From Microbispora sp. H11081 (GTDB lineage Bacteria; Actinomycetota; Actinomycetes; Streptosporangiales; Streptosporangiaceae), in NCBI RefSeq assembly GCF_012999535.1, contig NZ_JABBWV010000006.1, positions 248,001 to 312,000 on the forward strand: a stretch of 64,000 nt of DNA, given 5' to 3'. The notes under the pieces are model-generated. The model was not told the DNA's origin, ran no database searches, and was given only the letters and a program-made list of their open reading frames with translations. A program made the translations under genes and the position numbers. Positions 52,495 through 59,988 of the stretch are shown piece by piece. Numbering within the stretch: the stretch's first letter is position 1; each line of letters opens with the position of its first letter.

Positions 52495-53286
52495 TTACGA
52501 TCTGTGGACTCCGAGCCGGCGGTGTTCGAGTGAGGGGAGGGTGGCGCGAGCGGCCTCGGTCCACGCCGCGTCGATCTCCGCGAGCAGCACGCCGGGGCCC
52601 GTGCCCAGGTCATGGCGGGCGACCCCCATCGGGTCGACGAGCATGCTGCGGCCGACACCGAACCCGTCCGGTATGGCGGGATTAGGCGCCTGGCCGACCG
52701 CGATGGTCCAGGTGGTGTTCTCGATGGCCCTCGCCCTGACGAGGGTCGTCCAGTGGTCCTCCTTCAGCGGTCCCGAGCCCCAGGCGGCGATCACCGCGAA
52801 CGTGTCCGCGCCCTGGTCGACCAGCGCGCGGGCCAACTCGGGGAACCGGACGTCGTAACAGGTGATCAGGCCGATCCGCAGCCCGGCCAGCTCCACGACC
52901 GCCGGCGCGTCCCCCGGCGCGACCAGTTTCGACTCCTTCGCGCCGAAGGAGTCGAACAGGTGGATCTTCCGGTAGGCCGCGGCGAGCGAGCCGTCCTCGC
53001 GCAGGGCGACCGCGGTGTTCCAGACCCTGCCGTCGGCGGCGGGCTCGAAGACGCCGGCGAGGATCGCGGTGCCGTGCTCGCGCGCGGCCTCGGCCAGGCC
53101 GGTGACGAACGGGCCGTCGAGCGGCTGGGCCGTCTCAAGGATCCCCGGGCCGAACCGGGTGAGCGTCGCTTCCGGGAACACGGCGAGGTCCGCTCCCCGT
53201 GCCCGCGCGAGGGCGTCACGCACGGTCGCGAGGTTGGTCTCCGGGTCGTGGGCGACGGGGATCTGGCACAGCGCTACGCGGGTCAC
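52495..53286 (-). CDS. Nitrilase-superfamily amidase (omega-amidase / Nit-like)
   Basis: This 263-aa carbon-nitrogen hydrolase has the full catalytic triad: Glu39 (VFPEATLTRF), Lys107 (YRKIHLFDSFG) and Cys143 (ITCYDVRFPEL). The closest functional families are omega-amidase (2-oxoglutaramate, succinamate) and deaminated-glutathione amidase (Nit1). It is a soluble cytoplasmic enzyme. The start lies 71 bases inside the 3' end of the upstream DUF418 gene, in a different frame. An aminotransferase of the glutamine-transaminase-like group is divergent nearby, the pairing expected for the glutaminase II route. Hydrolysis of malonamate-type amides is conceivable in this genomic setting. Confidence 0.88.
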   Translation of the reverse strand: MTRVALCQIPVAHDPETNLATVRDALARARGADLAVFPEATLTRFGPGILETAQPLDGPFVTGLAEAAREHGTAILAGVFEPAADGRVWNTAVALREDGSLAAAYRKIHLFDSFGAKESKLVAPGDAPAVVELAGLRIGLITCYDVRFPELARALVDQGADTFAVIAAWGSGPLKEDHWTTLVRARAIENTTWTIAVGQAPNPAIPDGFGVGRSMLVDPMGVARHDLGTGPGVLLAEIDAAWTEAARATLPSLEHRRLGVHRS

Positions 53287-54259
53287 GGATCACAGTCTGC
53301 CCGGTCGTCGCCACACCCCACCAGGTGCCCCGGGAAGTGCCCCACCACGTGAGCGTGCGCCAGACCCACTCCAGCGGGCCGTGCCGGTGCCGGGCCAGCC
53401 ACCACCGGCAGAAGACCGCCTGCGCGACGACGGTGACGACCGCGAGCACCACGACGGCGGCTCCCGTACGGTCGGCCTCCAGCCGCGGCATCGCCACCAC
53501 GATCACCGTCGTGCCCGTCACGTAGTTGGTCAGCGTCGTCCGCCCCAGCGTCTCGAACACGGCCGCGCGCCCGGCGACGAGCAGGAACGCCGTCGCGTAC
53601 GCGACCGCCCCGCACAGGGCCGCCGCCTGGTAGACCCCGCCGCCGGGCGGCGCGTGGTTCCACCACCAGGTCAGCCAGACCGAGAGCACCGCCGAGACCC
53701 CGCACACGACGCCGAGGAACGGCCCGCTGCCCAGGCCGTCCGCTCCGCCGAGCCGCGTCCTGCCCCGCCCCGGTTCTGAGACGGGGGCGGCGGCCAGGCC
53801 GAGCAGGAACAGCGCGGTGATCAGCACGTACGGGCGGGCGTCGAGCACCGCGGCGACCAGCGTGCCGCAGCCCGCCAGCAGCACCGCCCACCGGGGCAGG
53901 AAACTCGCCGGGAGCAGGACGAACACCCCGAGCAGCGCGTACGGCAGCAGCACCTCGCCCGGGTCGATCAGGATGTGCGCGGCGCCCATCACGGCGAGCA
54001 CGGCCAGGCGCCGGAGCATGACGAGGCGCGGGCGCCGGGTGCGCCGCCGCGCCGAGCGCAGGAAGAGCGCGAAGGACAGCCCGAACAGGAACGCGAACAT
54101 CGGGTAGAAGCGGCTCTGGAACAGGTTCGCCATCACCCAGTCGATGGAGGTCGGCGTCCGCCGCACCGTCTGCTGCCACGCGTTCACGAGCATGATCCCG
54201 CTTACGGCGAACCCGCGCAGCGCGTCAACCCGCCGGATCCGGTCCCGCGGTTCGCTCAC
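53216..54259 (-). CDS. DUF418-family membrane protein
   Basis: This 347-aa membrane protein with about eight to nine segments resembles the DUF418/YeiB family, with the N-terminal RIRRVDALRGFAVSGIMLVN signature and NLFQSRFYPMFAFLFGLSFALFLRS. The C-terminal half contains the family region ETLGRTTLTNYVTGTTVIVV. The function is unknown; the fold is related to acyltransferase-3 membrane proteins. The GTG at 54259 is preferred because GAAGGGA lies upstream; the frame is open to 54289. Its last 23 codons overlap the nitrilase start, an unusually long same-strand overlap. Confidence 0.85.
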   Translation of the reverse strand: MSEPRDRIRRVDALRGFAVSGIMLVNAWQQTVRRTPTSIDWVMANLFQSRFYPMFAFLFGLSFALFLRSARRRTRRPRLVMLRRLAVLAVMGAAHILIDPGEVLLPYALLGVFVLLPASFLPRWAVLLAGCGTLVAAVLDARPYVLITALFLLGLAAAPVSEPGRGRTRLGGADGLGSGPFLGVVCGVSAVLSVWLTWWWNHAPPGGGVYQAAALCGAVAYATAFLLVAGRAAVFETLGRTTLTNYVTGTTVIVVAMPRLEADRTGAAVVVLAVVTVVAQAVFCRWWLARHRHGPLEWVWRTLTWWGTSRGTWWGVATTGQTVIRDPRSAVPDPRRPRPGDQPRDRA

Positions 54260-54386
54260 CCGTAATTCCCTTCGCGAGCCGGGTCGCACCGGCGTGTTTC
54301 CCCGGGCTTTGCGAAATCACGATAAACGCCCCACCCGCCGTCCGGCGCGGGGCCGGGGACCGGGGGCGCCCGATAAGGTGACGGCT

Positions 54387-55556
54387 GTGAGCGAGCCGCT
54401 GGTGCGGCGGATGCGGGAGTTCGGCACGACCGTGTTCGCCACGATGACGAAGCTGGCCGTGGAGACGGGCTCCATCAACCTGGGCCAGGGTTTCCCGGAC
54501 ACGGACGGGCCTGAGCGCATGCTGGAGCGGGCCGTCGAGGCCGTGCGGAGCGGGCTGAACCAGTACCCGCCAGGTCCGGGCATCCCCGAATTGCGGCAGG
54601 CGGTCGCCGAGCACCGCAAGCAGTGGTACGGCCTCGCCTACGACCCAGACGGGGAGGTCCTCGTCACCGTCGGGGCCACCGAGGCCATCGCCGCGGCGAT
54701 ACTCGCGCTCTGCGAACCGGGCGACGAGGTGATCGTCTTCGAGCCCTACTACGACTCCTACGCCGCGGCCATCGCGCTCGCGGGCGCCGTACGCAGGGCG
54801 GTGACGCTCCGGGTCGACGAGGGGCGGTTCACCTTCGACCCGGCCGAACTGGAGGCCGCGGTCACGCCCCGCACCCGGGCAATCCTGGTGAACTCGCCGC
54901 ACAACCCGACCGGGACCGTGTTCACCCGCGAGGAACTGGAGCACGTGGCCCGGGTCTGCCGGGAGCACGACCTGATCGCGGTCACCGACGAGGTCTACGA
55001 GCACCTCGCCTTCGACGACGTCGAGCACGTGCCGCTCGCCACGCTGCCGGACATGCGCGAGCGCACGGTCATGATCTCCTCGGCGGGCAAGACCTTCAGC
55101 GTCACCGGCTGGAAGACCGGCTGGGTGTGCGCCCCGGCGCCCCTCGCCGGCGCCGTCCAGACCGTCAAGCAGTTCCTCACCTTCACCGCGAACGCCCCCT
55201 GGCAGACGGCGGTCGCGTACGCCCTGCGGGAGGAGATGGACTGGGTGGCGGCGCAGCGGGAGGCCCTGCAAGGGAAGCGGGACCGTCTCGTTACCGGCCT
55301 GGCCGAGGCCGGCTTCGACGTGCTCCGGCCGGCGGGCACCTATTTCGTGCAGACCGACATCCGGCCGCTCGGCTTCGACGACGGGCTGGAGCTGGCCCGG
55401 CGGCTTCCCGAGCTGGCCGGGGTGGTCGCCATCCCGACCCAGGTCTTCTACGACCACCCCGCGCGTGGCCGCCACTTCCTGCGGTTCGCCTTCTGCAAGC
55501 GGGACGAGGTCATCGACGAGGCGGTGACCCGCCTGCGCCGTCTGGGCGCCGGCTGA
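54387..55556 (+). CDS. PLP-dependent aminotransferase, class I/II (DapC / kynurenine aminotransferase clade)
   Basis: This 389-aa aminotransferase has INLGQGFPDTDGPERML, QYPPGPG, VGATEAIAAAILAL, NSPHNPTGTVF and the Schiff-base lysine in SSAGKTFSVTGWKTGW (Lys235). It resembles mycobacterial DapC (N-succinyldiaminopimelate aminotransferase) and also kynurenine/glutamine transaminase-type enzymes, which the sequence alone does not separate. The GTG at 54387 follows AAGGTG by six bases. The divergent omega-amidase-like gene favours a glutamine-transaminase role, while lysine biosynthesis would fit DapC. Confidence 0.88.
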   Translation: MSEPLVRRMREFGTTVFATMTKLAVETGSINLGQGFPDTDGPERMLERAVEAVRSGLNQYPPGPGIPELRQAVAEHRKQWYGLAYDPDGEVLVTVGATEAIAAAILALCEPGDEVIVFEPYYDSYAAAIALAGAVRRAVTLRVDEGRFTFDPAELEAAVTPRTRAILVNSPHNPTGTVFTREELEHVARVCREHDLIAVTDEVYEHLAFDDVEHVPLATLPDMRERTVMISSAGKTFSVTGWKTGWVCAPAPLAGAVQTVKQFLTFTANAPWQTAVAYALREEMDWVAAQREALQGKRDRLVTGLAEAGFDVLRPAGTYFVQTDIRPLGFDDGLELARRLPELAGVVAIPTQVFYDHPARGRHFLRFAFCKRDEVIDEAVTRLRRLGAG

Positions 55557-55591
55557 ACGAAACCTCGTTCGTGACGAGGTGTTACCGGTCG

Positions 55592-55624
55592 TATACTCTC
55601 CGTTGGTGGTATCACCATGATACC
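55592..55624 (+). promoter_or_regulatory. Promoter and operator of the toxin-antitoxin operon
   Basis: TATACT (55592-55597) is a near-consensus -10 element. It is followed by the perfect palindrome GGTATCA-CCA-TGATACC (55608-55624), well placed for autorepression by the antitoxin. Confidence 0.75.
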
Positions 55625-55648
55625 GCGCCGTACCATGGAGGCATGGCC

Positions 55649-55846
55649 ATGACGCTTCGACTGACCGACGAGCAGACTGAGGCCCTCCGGCGGCGCGCCG
55701 AGAAGGAAGGCCGCAGCATGCAGCAGATCGTGGTCGCCGCGGTGGAGGAGTACCTCGCCCGGCACACCGCTGATGAGGAAGTGCACCGCCTGGGTGTCGA
55801 GGCGGTGCGGCGCTGGAAGCCGGTGCTCGACCGCCTCGCCCAGTGA
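55649..55846 (+). CDS. Ribbon-helix-helix antitoxin
   Basis: This protein of about 65 aa has an N-terminal ribbon-helix-helix DNA-binding fold (MTLRLTDEQTEALRRRAEKEGRSMQQIVVAAVEEYL) and a C-terminal toxin-binding tail (VEAVRRWKPVLDRLAQ). It should neutralise the Doc toxin encoded immediately downstream and repress the operon through the upstream palindrome. The ATG at 55649 has GGAGG at a workable distance; an ATG at 55643 adds two residues. The stop overlaps the toxin start (GTGA). Confidence 0.88.
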   Translation: MTLRLTDEQTEALRRRAEKEGRSMQQIVVAAVEEYLARHTADEEVHRLGVEAVRRWKPVLDRLAQ

Positions 55847-56220
55847 CCCGTTATCTGACGGTCGAGCAGGTTCTGGATCTGGCCGAACTGGCCGTCGAGG
55901 GCACACCCCAGCTTCGCGACCTCGGGCTGCTCGATTCGGCCGTGCATCGGCCTCAAGCCCGGATGTTCGACCAGGAGGCGTACCCCGACCTCCTCGCCAA
56001 GGCCGCCGCGTTGCTGCACTCACTGGCGATCAATCACCCGTTCATCGACGGCAACAAGCGAGTGGCCTGGGTCTCCACCGTGGTCTTCCTCGCCTACAAC
56101 GGTGTGGAAGTGGATACGGACGACGACTCGGCGTACGACCTGGTGATCGCGGTCGCGTCGGGAAAGCTCACGGAGGTCGACGAGATCGCGAGCGTGTTGC
56201 GCGGCTTCACCGCTTCTTGA
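55843..56220 (+). CDS. doc: Doc-type (Fic fold) toxin
   Basis: This 125-aa Fic-fold protein carries the Doc active-site motif HPFIDGNKR (residues 65-73). Doc toxins phosphorylate elongation factor Tu and stop translation; classical Fic AMP-transferases have a longer HxFxxGNGR. The short length, the aspartate in HPFxDGNKR and an upstream ribbon-helix-helix antitoxin identify a phd/doc-like addiction module. It starts with GTG overlapping the antitoxin stop. The module stands alone between an aminotransferase and carbamate kinase and may have been inserted there. Confidence 0.92.
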   Translation: MTRYLTVEQVLDLAELAVEGTPQLRDLGLLDSAVHRPQARMFDQEAYPDLLAKAAALLHSLAINHPFIDGNKRVAWVSTVVFLAYNGVEVDTDDDSAYDLVIAVASGKLTEVDEIASVLRGFTAS

Positions 56221-56334
56221 CCGTCCGGACCGTGCCGCGTGGTGCCGAGCTTGGGTGAAATGTGCCCATGGATGTGACAGGGGTGGGCGAGACTCGCCAA
56301 TGAAGCCCCGGGTAGAGCTGGATAGTTTCCGGAT

Positions 56335-57270
56335 GTGGGCGGACGCGTACTGATCGCACTGGGCGGCAACGCCATGACGGCTCCGGACGGGAGCGCGTCC
56401 CCGGCCGACCAGCACCGGGCGATCGGCGAGGCGATGCGCCACGTGGCGGCGCTCATCAGGGCCGGGCAGGAGGTGGTGCTCACCCACGGCAACGGCCCCC
56501 AGGTCGGCAACATCCTGCTGAAGAACCAGCTCGCCGCGCACGTCGTGCCGCCCGTCCCGCTGGACTGGTGCGTGGCGCAGACGCAGGGCACCATCGGCAC
56601 GCTCGTCATGAACGCCCTGCAACGCGAACTCGGGCACGCACGGGTCGCGACCGTGGTGACCCGCACGCTCGTCGACCCGGCGGACCCGGCGTTCCAGGAC
56701 CCCGTCAAGCCGATCGGGCGGTACTTCGGGCAGGACGAGGCGCGCCGCTTCGAGGGGCACGGCCAGGTCTGGCGGCGCTTCGAGCGCGGCTGGCGGAGGG
56801 TGGTCGCCTCGCCGCGGCCCGTGGAGATCCTGGACGCCCCCGCGGCCGTCGCGCTCATCGAGGCGGGATTCACCGTCGTCGCCGCCGGGGGCGGGGGAGT
56901 GCCGGTGGTGCGCGAGGCGGACGGGACGCTGACCGGCATCGAGGCCGTGATCGACAAGGACCTCGCCGCCGCCGCGCTGGCCGCCGCCGTCGGCGCCACC
57001 GACCTCGTGATCGCCACGGACGTGCCGAACGCCGTCGTGGGCTTCGGCACGCCCCACGCTCGCCCGATCGGGGAGATAGAGGTCGCCGCCCTGCGCGAGC
57101 TGCGGGCCGCGGGCCACTTCGCCGAGGGCAGCATGGGTCCCAAGATCGACGCCGCTCTGCGTTTCGCCGAGGCCGGCGGGGGACGGGCGGTGATCACCTC
57201 GCTGCGCCACATCGGTGCCGCGCTGTCAGGAAATGTCGGTACAAGGGTGTACAGAGGGGTGGAGGCATAG
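56335..57270 (+). CDS. arcC: Carbamate kinase
   Basis: Carbamate kinase (311 aa) converts carbamoyl phosphate and ADP to ATP, CO2 and ammonia. Family motifs are LIALGGNAM near the N-terminus, [52 protein letters not shown] and [14 protein letters not shown]. No arginine deiminase or ornithine carbamoyltransferase gene is nearby, so this is not an arginine-deiminase operon. Instead it overlaps by one base a cyanuric acid hydrolase/barbiturase-family gene, and an FdrA-type carbamoyltransferase operon lies 24 kb away. The starting GTG at 56335 lacks a strong ribosome-binding site. Confidence 0.94.
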   Translation: MGGRVLIALGGNAMTAPDGSASPADQHRAIGEAMRHVAALIRAGQEVVLTHGNGPQVGNILLKNQLAAHVVPPVPLDWCVAQTQGTIGTLVMNALQRELGHARVATVVTRTLVDPADPAFQDPVKPIGRYFGQDEARRFEGHGQVWRRFERGWRRVVASPRPVEILDAPAAVALIEAGFTVVAAGGGGVPVVREADGTLTGIEAVIDKDLAAAALAAAVGATDLVIATDVPNAVVGFGTPHARPIGEIEVAALRELRAAGHFAEGSMGPKIDAALRFAEAGGGRAVITSLRHIGAALSGNVGTRVYRGVEA

Positions 57271-58376
57271 TGCCGGATCCGATCGAGGTACGGAAGGTCC
57301 CCATCGAGAGCGTCACCGACGCCTCCGGGTTGGCGAAACTGATCGACGACGGCGTGATCGAGGCCGACCGCGTGCTTGCCGTGATCGGCAAGACCGAGGG
57401 CAACGGCGGCGTGAACGACTACACGCGGATCCTGGCCGACCGGGCCTTCCGCGAGGTGCTCATGGCCAGGGGCACCCGCACCGCCGAGGAGGTCGCGCAG
57501 GTCCCCCTGGTGTGGTCGGGCGGCACCGACGGCGTGCTCAGCCCGCATGCGACGATCTTCGCCACGATCGACCCGGCGACGGCCGTACGCACCGACGAGC
57601 CGCGGGTGAGCGTCGGCGTGGCGATGAGCGAGGTGATCCTCCCCGAGGACATCGGCAGGCCCGCGATGGTCGAGAAGGTGGCCGCCGGGGTGCGCGAGGC
57701 GATGAAGACCGCCGGTATCGACGACCCCGCCGACGTCCACTATGTGCAGACCAAGACGCCGCTGCTGACGCTGTCCACGATCACCGACGCGAAGGAACGC
57801 GGTCAGACGGTCGTCACCGAGGACACGCTGAAGTCGATGGACATCTCCAACTCCACCACGGCGCTCGGCATCGCGGTCGCGCTCGGGGAGATCGAGATGC
57901 CGTCGGCCGAGCGGATACACAAGGACCTGTCGCTCTACTCGTCGGTCGCCTCGTGCTCCAGCGGGGTCGAGCTCGACCGGGCCCAGATCGTCGTGGTGGG
58001 CAACGTGCGCGGGATCGGCGGGCGCTACCGCGCCGGCCACTCGGTCATGAAGGACGCCCTCGACACCGACGGGATCTGGGAGGCCATCCGCGGCGCGGGC
58101 GTTGACCTGCCCGAGCGCCCGCGCCCCGATGACCTCGGCGACCGGCTGGTCAACCTGTTCATCAAGTGCGAGGCCGACCCGTCGGGCCGCGTACGCGGGC
58201 GGCGCAACATCATGCTCGACGACTCCGACGTCCACTGGCACCGCCAGATCAAGGCGACCGTCGGCGGGGTGGCGGCGAGCGTGACCGGTGACCCGGCGGT
58301 GTTCGTCTCCGTGGCGGCGGTCCACCAGGGCCCCTCCGGCGGCGGCCCCGTCATCGCCATCGCCGACCTCGCGTGA
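57270..58376 (+). CDS. Cyanuric acid hydrolase / barbiturase family ring-opening amidohydrolase
   Basis: This 368-aa enzyme belongs to the AtzD/TrzD/barbiturase family, whose three homologous domains each contribute a Lys-Ser pair. All three pairs are visible: Lys41 (VIGKTEGNG) with Ser83 (VWSGGTDG), Lys162 (VQTKTPLL) with the serines near 228-231 ([10 protein letters not shown]), and Lys328 ([10 protein letters not shown]) with Ser356 (HQGPSGGGP). Members hydrolyse cyanuric acid or barbituric acid and I cannot tell which from sequence. GGAGG precedes the GTG start, which overlaps the carbamate kinase stop. The stop codon lies inside the first box of a 53-bp repeat array. Confidence 0.93.
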   Translation: MPDPIEVRKVPIESVTDASGLAKLIDDGVIEADRVLAVIGKTEGNGGVNDYTRILADRAFREVLMARGTRTAEEVAQVPLVWSGGTDGVLSPHATIFATIDPATAVRTDEPRVSVGVAMSEVILPEDIGRPAMVEKVAAGVREAMKTAGIDDPADVHYVQTKTPLLTLSTITDAKERGQTVVTEDTLKSMDISNSTTALGIAVALGEIEMPSAERIHKDLSLYSSVASCSSGVELDRAQIVVVGNVRGIGGRYRAGHSVMKDALDTDGIWEAIRGAGVDLPERPRPDDLGDRLVNLFIKCEADPSGRVRGRRNIMLDDSDVHWHRQIKATVGGVAASVTGDPAVFVSVAAVHQGPSGGGPVIAIADLA

Positions 58377-58492
58377 TCTTGTAGTTTGTCGCATCGGTGC
58401 CGCCCGGCCTGCGCGTGAAGCTTTAGTGATCATGCAGAAATCCGGGCGTACGTGCCCCCGCCTGCGGCGATGTCCTTCGTGACCTTGCAGTC
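58373..58492 (+). repeat. Second copy of the phased 53-bp repeat family
   Basis: Boxes GTGATCTTGTAGTTTGTCGC (58373-58392), GTGATCATGCAG (58426-58437) and GTGACCTTGCAG (58479-58490) are spaced exactly 53 and 53 bases. CCTGCGC or CCTGCGG occurs at offset 35 in the first two units, the same offset as in the array at 16466-16780. The first box overlaps the stop codon of the barbiturase-family gene, and the array ends about 40 bases before the SseB start. Confidence 0.78.
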
Positions 58493-58528
58493 CGGAGGCG
58501 GCCGCCGCTGGCGGTAGGGTCGGGAGAC

Positions 58529-59107
58529 GTGCCAACGATTCCCCAGCCACTGCGTCCCGACGACGACGGCGGCGCCGACGCGCCCGTCGCGGCGGCGCTG
58601 GCGGCGTTCCAGGCCGGCACGGCGACGGCGGCCGACGTCCTGGCGGCGCTCGCCGGGACCAGGCTGCTGGTGCCCGTGGTCGCGCTGCTGACCGAGTCGG
58701 AAGTGGGGGAGCACGGCCTGCGCCAGGAGAAGGAGAGCGAGATGGCTCTCCCGAAACTGGTCGGCAAGGACGGCCGTGAGGCCGTGCTCGCCTTCACCGG
58801 GGTGGAGCCGATGCGCCGATGGCGCGCGGACGCCCGGCCGGTTCAGGCCACCGCTCCGCAGATCTGCCAGGCGGCGCGGCACGAGAGCGCCGCCGCCGTG
58901 GTCGTGGACGTGGCCGGGCCGGTCCCGTTCGTGATCGAGGGCGGCATGCTGCAGGCACTCGCCACGGTTGAGGAGGCCAAGCGGGACGCCTCCGCCGTCG
59001 ACCGGCTCGCGCGCGAGGTGCCGGGCGCCACGGTGGCCCGTCTGGGAACCGCCGGCCGTCCGGGGAGCACGGGGGACAAGCGCCGCTGGTGGCGCCGCCG
59101 CTCCTGA
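58529..59107 (+). CDS. SseB-family protein
   Basis: This 192-aa cytoplasmic protein has an SseB N-terminal domain (about residues 20-150: AALAAFQAGTATAADVLAALAGTRLLVPVVA, MALPKLVGKDGREAVLAFTGVEPMRRW, VVVDVAGPVPFVIEGGMLQAL) and a basic C-terminal tail (KRRWWRRRS). The family is common beside aro and translation genes in actinomycetes and its function is not established. The GTG start lies eight bases after TAGGGT (58515-58520), a layout shared with the next gene and consistent with leaderless transcription. Confidence 0.85.
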   Translation: MPTIPQPLRPDDDGGADAPVAAALAAFQAGTATAADVLAALAGTRLLVPVVALLTESEVGEHGLRQEKESEMALPKLVGKDGREAVLAFTGVEPMRRWRADARPVQATAPQICQAARHESAAAVVVDVAGPVPFVIEGGMLQALATVEEAKRDASAVDRLAREVPGATVARLGTAGRPGSTGDKRRWWRRRS

Positions 59108-59233
59108 CCCGCCGCGGGTTCCGTCCCCATAAGCCCAGGGACGCAAGAGCGCGTTCGTCCACAGGGGAGTGGTCGTCCACAGGTGCGCCCGAGGCACGGG
59201 TCGCGGCGGCGCACGGGCGTTAGGGTCGGCCGC

Positions 59234-59896
59234 GTGTCCCTCGTCGTCCTCGCCGCCGCCGTCCTCGGCCTGATCGCCGGGGCCTACGCGCGTGCGCTCG
59301 CCTCCGGGTTCGGCCCCGAGCCCCAGCACCCTCTCGGGGAGGCGCCACGGGCGTTCGCCGCGGCGGCCCGCACCGTGCCGCTGCCCCGCCCGCCGTACGT
59401 GGTCGAGGGCGCGACCGCGCTGGCCGCGGCGCTGGTGGCCTGGCGTGTCCACGACGGCTGGGTGCTCGCCGCGTGGCTGTACGCCGTGGTCGTGGGGGCG
59501 GCCCTCGCCGAGATCGACCGGAGGACGTGGCGGCTGCCCGACGCGATCACGCTGCCGTCGTACCCGATCCTGCTGGCCCTGCTCGCGCCGTCGGGCCGGC
59601 TGCTGCCCGCGCTGGCGTCGGGCTGCGCTCTCTGCGCCGTCTACGCGGTGCTGTGGTTCGCCCGCCCCACGGGCCTCGGGCTCGGCGACGTGAAGCTGGC
59701 CGGTCTCATCGGACTGGTCACCGGCGCGCTGGGCGCGCAGGCCACGATCGCCGCCGGGATGGCGGGCCAGGTCCTCGGCGCGTTGTACGCCGTCGGGCTG
59801 CTGCTGGCGCGCAGGGCCACCCGTACGACCGAGTTCCCCTTCGGCCCGTTCATGCTGGCGGGCGCGCTCGTGGCGCTGGCTTTTCCGGATATATAG
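59234..59896 (+). CDS. A24-family prepilin peptidase
   Basis: This 220-aa membrane protease of the type IV prepilin peptidase (A24) family has about seven membrane segments. The two catalytic aspartates are in AEIDRRTWRLPDAITLP and GLGLGDVKLAGLIG (GxGD motif). The N-terminal zinc/methyltransferase domain of full PilD enzymes is absent, as is usual in actinomycetes, where such enzymes process Flp/Tad-type pilins. The GTG follows TAGGGT (59221-59226) by seven bases and is probably leaderless. No pilin genes are in the window. Confidence 0.88.
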   Translation: MSLVVLAAAVLGLIAGAYARALASGFGPEPQHPLGEAPRAFAAAARTVPLPRPPYVVEGATALAAALVAWRVHDGWVLAAWLYAVVVGAALAEIDRRTWRLPDAITLPSYPILLALLAPSGRLLPALASGCALCAVYAVLWFARPTGLGLGDVKLAGLIGLVTGALGAQATIAAGMAGQVLGALYAVGLLLARRATRTTEFPFGPFMLAGALVALAFPDI

Positions 59897-59988
59897 GACG
59901 GCCCGTTTCCCGGTGCGGGGCACCCGCGAATGGGTAAAGGGGGTGTCAGGGGGCGGCGCACTGGGACGAACATGGAAGACTTGTCACC

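Noticed and set aside
56335-57270. Carbamate kinase as part of an arginine deiminase operon
   Set aside because: No arcA or arcB homologue is adjacent; its partner by overlap is a cyanuric acid hydrolase/barbiturase-family gene.
59155-59181. Pair of TCGTCCACA sequences resembling DnaA boxes, 18 bases apart
   Set aside because: They differ from the actinobacterial TTGTCCACA box at one position, there are only two, and no origin genes are nearby. Chance or an unrelated repeat is likelier.
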